The notes under the pieces: model-generated
Database searches by the model: none
What the model was told of the DNA's origin: nothing
What the model saw: only the letters and a program-made list of their open reading frames with translations
Translations under genes and position numbers: made by a program
Shown here: positions 14,068 through 17,185 of the stretch, piece after piece
How the letters are laid out: every line of letters starts with the position of its first letter
Position numbering within the stretch: position 1 is the stretch's first letter
Assembly: GCA_013288145.1 (NCBI GenBank)
Contig: JABDCJ010000052.1
Span: 1 to 17,185, forward strand
Origin: Nitrososphaerota archaeon
Lineage (GTDB): Archaea; Thermoproteota; Nitrososphaeria; Nitrososphaerales; CADDZS01
Direction: 5' to 3'
DNA: 17,185 nucleotides

Positions 14068-15477
14068 ATGAGAACTTCTGAGGAATTTTTGTCTGCACTT
14101 TCGGACGACAGAGAGGTCTACTACAGAGGAAAGAAAGTTGAGGATGTCGTCAAGCACCAAGTTCTGTCTGTCGCAGCACGACATGCATCCAGACTCTTTG
14201 AAATTCAAAATCGTATTGTAACTGAACCGGAGCTCGGGGAAATCAGTCGGTACTATGCCACTCCACGATCTTCTACAGATTTGGTGTTGAGGCACCGTTT
14301 GATCTACGACACCACAATGTATTGCAACGGGGTGTTCAATATTTCGCAAGCAATCGGAAGCGACGCGCTTTTTGCTATGCGGTTAATTTCGGGTGAAACC
14401 GATCGAAAGCATGATACAAAATATTCTGAGAGAGTCAGGAATTATCATGAAATGGTCGCGAAAAAAGATCTGACTCTGGCGGTCGCCCAGACCGATGTAA
14501 AAGGAGATCGAAAAAAGAGACCGTATGAGCAATCGGATCTTGACTTGTACGTTCACGTTAATTCTGTCGAAAAAGATGGAATAGTAGTAAGCGGGGCGAA
14601 AGCCCACACCACTCAGACGGCAGTCTCGGATGAGCTGATTGTCATTCCAACTAGAGCGATGGTAGACAAAGATTCGGATTTTGCGGTCGCATTTTCAGTT
14701 CCGGCATCAACAACAGGTCTGAAAATGATCGTTAGACCGATAGACGAATTCGAAGGGAATAGTTCTGCCCTTGTCAGCCCTCATGATTACGAACTCGAAA
14801 CTCTCACAATATTTGACCGCGTTTTTGTACCCTGGGAAAGAGTTTTCCTCTGTAAAGAGTTCGAATTCGCGGGACTTCTCGCAGTGACCTTTGCCACATT
14901 TCACAGGTTTACTGCTGTATCATATAGAGCTGCGACGTCAAATCTGTACCTCGGAAGTGCACTTTCGATGGCGCGTCAAAATGGAATAGCCGATTCCCCA
15001 CATGTTAAGGACCGCGTTGGCGACATTGTCATGTACAAAGAGCTAATGAGAATGAGCGCGATTGCGGCCGCGAGCTCGCCTCAGATTAAGGATGATATCG
15101 CTGTTCCGAATCCTCTTTACACTAACATTGGGAAGCTCTACTCCAACAATAATTTCTCAGATGTACTTGATGCTTTGGTCGATATTTCTGGGGGGATAAT
15201 TTCTACGCTTCCTTCAATGGAGGATCTGAAAAATCCGGTTCTGAAAAAAGATATCGGGAAGTACATGTCAGCTGCGGGAGACGGAGAAGAAAGAATAAAG
15301 TCGATCAGGCTTGCGAAGGAACTTGCTGCAAGCAGCCACACCGGCTACATGCTCACTTTGATGTTACACGCAGAAGGTTCAATCGAGGCGAGCAAAATGG
15401 CCCTTCTGAAAGATGCTGATCTTTCTGATTCAGAAAAGCTAGTAAAAAGAATACTCGAAAGCGACAAAGTGAAGTAG
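14068..15477 (+). CDS. HpaB / 4-hydroxybutyryl-CoA dehydratase-family flavoprotein, divergent
   Basis: A 469-residue member of the acyl-CoA-dehydrogenase-fold family that holds 4-hydroxyphenylacetate 3-monooxygenase (HpaB) and 4-hydroxybutyryl-CoA dehydratase/vinylacetyl-CoA isomerase (AbfD). Seen: an N-terminal helical domain, the flavin-contact segment VVSGAKAHTTQT (173-184), ETLTIFDRVFVPWERVFLC (244-262), and FHRFTAVSYRAA (278-289). Against recalled AbfD numbering (Cys99, Cys103, His292, Cys299 bind [4Fe-4S]; Glu257 is active-site), a constant shift of 13 gives Cys86, Phe90, His279, Tyr286 and Glu244. Two cluster ligands are kept and two replaced, so a normal 4Fe-4S cluster is unlikely. 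Only two cysteines exist in the protein. Function may be a flavin-dependent hydroxylase, isomerase or dehydratase variant; the substrate is unknown. No flavin reductase (HpaC) gene is adjacent. Probably leaderless and monocistronic. Confidence 0.8.
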   Translation: MRTSEEFLSALSDDREVYYRGKKVEDVVKHQVLSVAARHASRLFEIQNRIVTEPELGEISRYYATPRSSTDLVLRHRLIYDTTMYCNGVFNISQAIGSDALFAMRLISGETDRKHDTKYSERVRNYHEMVAKKDLTLAVAQTDVKGDRKKRPYEQSDLDLYVHVNSVEKDGIVVSGAKAHTTQTAVSDELIVIPTRAMVDKDSDFAVAFSVPASTTGLKMIVRPIDEFEGNSSALVSPHDYELETLTIFDRVFVPWERVFLCKEFEFAGLLAVTFATFHRFTAVSYRAATSNLYLGSALSMARQNGIADSPHVKDRVGDIVMYKELMRMSAIAAASSPQIKDDIAVPNPLYTNIGKLYSNNNFSDVLDALVDISGGIISTLPSMEDLKNPVLKKDIGKYMSAAGDGEERIKSIRLAKELAASSHTGYMLTLMLHAEGSIEASKMALLKDADLSDSEKLVKRILESDKVK

Positions 15478-15671
15478 ATTCTGTCTTGAATCGCTACGAT
15501 AATTCAGAAATCAATTTCTAAAGCTCCTACGAATTAACTTGGATGATTGCATCTATTTCCACCATTCGTGGGGATTTTCGGAAAAGCTTTCAGTCTTGTT
15601 CTGTCTTAAGATCCTTGATGGGATCAAAATATCAGATCCCGCCGTACTATCCGTTATGAAAATCAGTTATG

Positions 15672-15683
15672 ATTATTAATAAT
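15672..15683. promoter_or_regulatory. Perfect AT palindrome ATTATTAATAAT, candidate metalloregulator site
   Basis: A perfect 12-bp palindrome about 104-115 bases before the metal-binding-protein gene. AT-rich palindromes are typical targets of DtxR/MntR- and Zur/Fur-type repressors that control metal importers, but I recognise no exact consensus; AT richness alone makes short palindromes common. Confidence 0.3.
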
Positions 15684-15699
15684 AGTTCGCACTACCAAA

Positions 15700-15746
15700 T
15701 TGTGAAAATAATAACAATCACAGAACACTTATTAATTCGATAATAA
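15700..15746. promoter_or_regulatory. Promoter/operator zone of metal ABC operon with two inverted repeats
   Basis: TGTGA (15701-15705) and TCACA (15718-15722) form an inverted repeat around 12 bases. TTATTA-ATTCGA-TAATAA (15729-15746) is a second, 6+6 repeat. The downstream arm runs into TAATAAAATC (15741-15750), the best TATA-like box, 37-46 bases before the ATG at 15787. A repressor on the second repeat would cover the TATA box. Regulation by metal is inference from the gene served. Confidence 0.35.
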
Positions 15747-15786
15747 AATCTCTTACCAACTTATTTGGAGTAATCTGAGAGAGAAA

Positions 15787-16791
15787 ATGAACCGAAACAT
15801 GATGATAGCTGTAGTCGTAATAATTCTCGTTATACTAGTCGTCGGAGTCGTTGCGGGCGTTTACATCACCATGAAGTCCACCACGACCTCTAATTCTACT
15901 TCTTCTTCGATCCTCGGGGGCAAGGTAATCAAAGTAGTTGCCGCAGAGAATTTCTGGGGTAGCCTGATCAGCCAGCTTGGTGGTAACCGAGTATCTGTCC
16001 TTAGCGTCGTGTCAGATCCAAATGCTGATCCTCATCAGTATGAATCGAACACCGCTGACGCAGAGGCAGTTGCGAATGCCAGTCTGGTCATAGTCAACGG
16101 GGCAGGATATGATACCTGGGCTTTGGGATTGATTTCCGCAAGTAATACTCCTGGTCAAAGAGTCTTGAACGTTGAACAGATGCTAAATACAACAGTTAAC
16201 CCGGGATGTTCTCTCGCAGTTTACAATGCAAGCAAAGGATGTGTAAATCCCCATTTCTGGTACAGCCCATACTACGTAAATTACACTGTACATGCGATGT
16301 ATAACGATCTTGTCGCCATTGATCCGTCTTCACAGGCTTACTTTAAGCAACAATACTCCACCCTAAATGCTTCACTCTACTCATCCTACATGAACAGGGT
16401 GCAAGAAATCAACCGGCAATATTCTAACCATCCAATAGCTTCTACAGAAAGTATCTTCCTTTACATGGCAAACGCCACCGGCCTGAATGTCATCTCGCCT
16501 CAGGAGTTCATGCGAGCGGTTGCGGAAGGAAACGATCCCCCGGCCCAAGACGTAGCTACTTTTGACAACTTGATGAAGGCGGGAAACAGTACGGTTAACG
16601 TGCTAGTATACAACGAACAGACTGTGACCCCGATAACTCAGACAATCAAATCCCTGGCTGCGCAAAATCAGATCCCGACAATAGGTGTGACCGAGACAGT
16701 TCAGCCGCCAGACCAGACATTTCAGTTCTGGATGGGTTCGGAGCTAGCCTCTTTGCAGAACGCACTGAATGCACAAGCGCTCGGCAAATGA
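15787..16791 (+). CDS. Metal-ion ABC transporter substrate-binding protein (ZnuA/TroA family)
   Basis: A 334-residue extracytoplasmic binding protein of cluster A-I. Residues 6-29 form a hydrophobic signal anchor, followed by a Ser/Thr linker (31-41). There is no lipobox Cys, so it is probably held by the anchor. Family blocks: VVAAENFWGSLISQLGG (50-66), DPNADPHQYE (77-86) with ligand His83, VNPHFWYSP (153-161) with ligand His156, and a helical backbone to residue 212. The usual third ligand block (a His followed by Asp-Ala) reads ASTESIFLYMA here (Thr220, Glu221), and the usual fourth Asp region reads GVTETVQP (Glu303). Zn(II), Mn(II) or Fe(II) are all possible. Eight N-x-S/T sequons (N36, 97, 134, 147, 165, 194, 229, 267) suggest heavy archaeal N-glycosylation; C141 and C152 may form a disulfide. 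The ATPase gene follows 7 bases later. Confidence 0.88.
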   Translation: MNRNMMIAVVVIILVILVVGVVAGVYITMKSTTTSNSTSSSILGGKVIKVVAAENFWGSLISQLGGNRVSVLSVVSDPNADPHQYESNTADAEAVANASLVIVNGAGYDTWALGLISASNTPGQRVLNVEQMLNTTVNPGCSLAVYNASKGCVNPHFWYSPYYVNYTVHAMYNDLVAIDPSSQAYFKQQYSTLNASLYSSYMNRVQEINRQYSNHPIASTESIFLYMANATGLNVISPQEFMRAVAEGNDPPAQDVATFDNLMKAGNSTVNVLVYNEQTVTPITQTIKSLAAQNQIPTIGVTETVQPPDQTFQFWMGSELASLQNALNAQALGK

Positions 16792-16798
16792 GTCATGA

Positions 16799-17185
16799 AT
16801 GAGCATAATAGGCTCTAAAACGACTGCGGTGTCAGTGCAGTCTAACGTCATAGTTGCAGAGGACCTCAGCGCCGGGTACAGAGACAAAACGATCTGGAGC
16901 GGCGCCAACTTTTCTTTCGGCCAAGGAGAGTTCGTCGCAATCATCGGACCCAACGGTGCGGGAAAGACCACCCTATTTCGACTTCTCCTTGGACTCCAAA
17001 AGCCGATTAGTGGTTCAATCAAAATATTCGGTGCCGATCCTTCTAGAGGAAATCAGCGAATAGGATACGTTCCGCAAAGGCACGTAATCGACAGCGACAC
17101 AAATGTGGAATCTTTAGAGCTTGTTCGATTGGGGCTTTCGGGAAACAAATGGGGTTTCAATCCATTTGGGCATAAAGACCACGAC
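16799..17185 (+). CDS. Metal-ion ABC transporter ATP-binding protein, 3' end cut by window
   Basis: ATG at 16799 opens a frame that runs to the window edge (129 residues visible). Seen: A-loop Tyr27 in AGYRDKTIW, Walker A GPNGAGKTT (50-58), and the Q-loop IGYVPQRH with Gln93. The signature motif, Walker B and H-loop lie beyond the window. The sequence resembles ZnuC/MntB-type ATPases that energise zinc or manganese import. It starts 7 bases after the stop of the binding-protein gene; an ATG at 16795 is in another frame. The permease gene would be expected next, outside this window. Confidence 0.92.
   Translation, partial: MSIIGSKTTAVSVQSNVIVAEDLSAGYRDKTIWSGANFSFGQGEFVAIIGPNGAGKTTLFRLLLGLQKPISGSIKIFGADPSRGNQRIGYVPQRHVIDSDTNVESLELVRLGLSGNKWGFNPFGHKDHD

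Larger units (their letters stand above)
15478..15786. other. 309-base AT-rich intergenic region upstream of metal ABC operon
   Basis: No reading frame or RNA gene is evident. The first half contains overlapping inverted repeats GATCC-N6-GGATC (15610-15625) and TTGAT-GGG-ATCAA (15615-15627). TTCTGTCTT occurs twice (15479-15487 and 15599-15607). The second half is strongly AT-rich with palindromes listed separately, and probably holds the promoter and operator of the metal importer operon. Confidence 0.45.

Noticed and set aside
14068..15477. Calling this gene 4-hydroxybutyryl-CoA dehydratase of an autotrophic carbon-fixation cycle
   Set aside because: Two of the four expected iron-sulfur ligand positions are Phe and Tyr, so the assignment and the pathway inference are not supported.
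1..17185. CRISPR arrays, insertion sequences, tRNA or rRNA genes
   Set aside because: No regularly spaced repeats, transposase-like frames, terminal inverted repeats, T-loop-like GGTTCGAATC segments or rRNA signatures were seen on either strand; a tRNAscan/Infernal run could confirm this.

Overview
The window looks like chromosomal DNA from an archaeon, most plausibly a heterotrophic or mixotrophic member of the Thermoproteota/Nitrososphaerota (thaumarchaeal-like) lineages. The domain call rests on an archaeal-type Lhr helicase, a PAC2 proteasome-assembly chaperone homologue with a proteasome-docking C-terminus, a single-domain CinA-like protein, a DUF5752 protein, an F420-dependent luciferase-like oxidoreductase, and an extracytoplasmic binding protein rich in N-glycosylation sequons. 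TATA-like boxes lie about 25-40 bases before several start codons (leaderless transcripts), Shine-Dalgarno sites are sparse, and three genes must start at TTG. The phylum is inference; a relative of the non-ammonia-oxidising soil thaumarchaea would fit but is not proven.

Layout. 1-1023: the 3' part of a cinA-like gene meets, tail to tail, a 59-residue zinc-ribbon gene encoded on the minus strand immediately downstream of lhr. 1045-3873: lhr helicase (minus), divergent from a DUF5752 gene (plus), with a shared AT-rich promoter zone. 4508-7960: three plus-strand genes with short gaps: an F420-dependent oxidoreductase of the FGD type, a PAC2 proteasome chaperone/activator, and a gamma-glutamyltransferase-family Ntn hydrolase. 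7994-8419: a minus-strand CBS-pair protein, divergent from an M29-aminopeptidase-like gene (8570-9679) that is closely followed by acetyl-CoA synthetase (9712-11691). 11696-13707: a minus-strand pair, formate-tetrahydrofolate ligase followed by a DUF1801 protein. 14068-15477: a flavoprotein of the 4-hydroxyphenylacetate hydroxylase / 4-hydroxybutyryl-CoA dehydratase family. 15787-17185: the start of a metal-ion ABC importer operon (binding protein, then ATPase cut by the window edge) behind an AT-rich, palindrome-bearing promoter.

How it fits together. Most of the window is housekeeping and central metabolism: acetate activation (Acs), C1-folate entry (Fhs), F420 redox chemistry, proteasome biogenesis, peptide or gamma-glutamyl turnover, RNA/DNA helicase work and metal uptake. 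I see no mobile element, CRISPR array, tRNA or rRNA. The less ordinary points are small or at residue level: the zinc-ribbon gene downstream of lhr, the 4HB-CoA-dehydratase-like protein that keeps only part of the [4Fe-4S] ligand set, the M29-like protein without recognisable metal ligands, the FGD-like enzyme lacking phosphate-binding residues, the metal-binding protein with an altered ligand set, and several palindromic operator candidates in promoter regions. I found no strong evidence for a wholly new multi-gene system.
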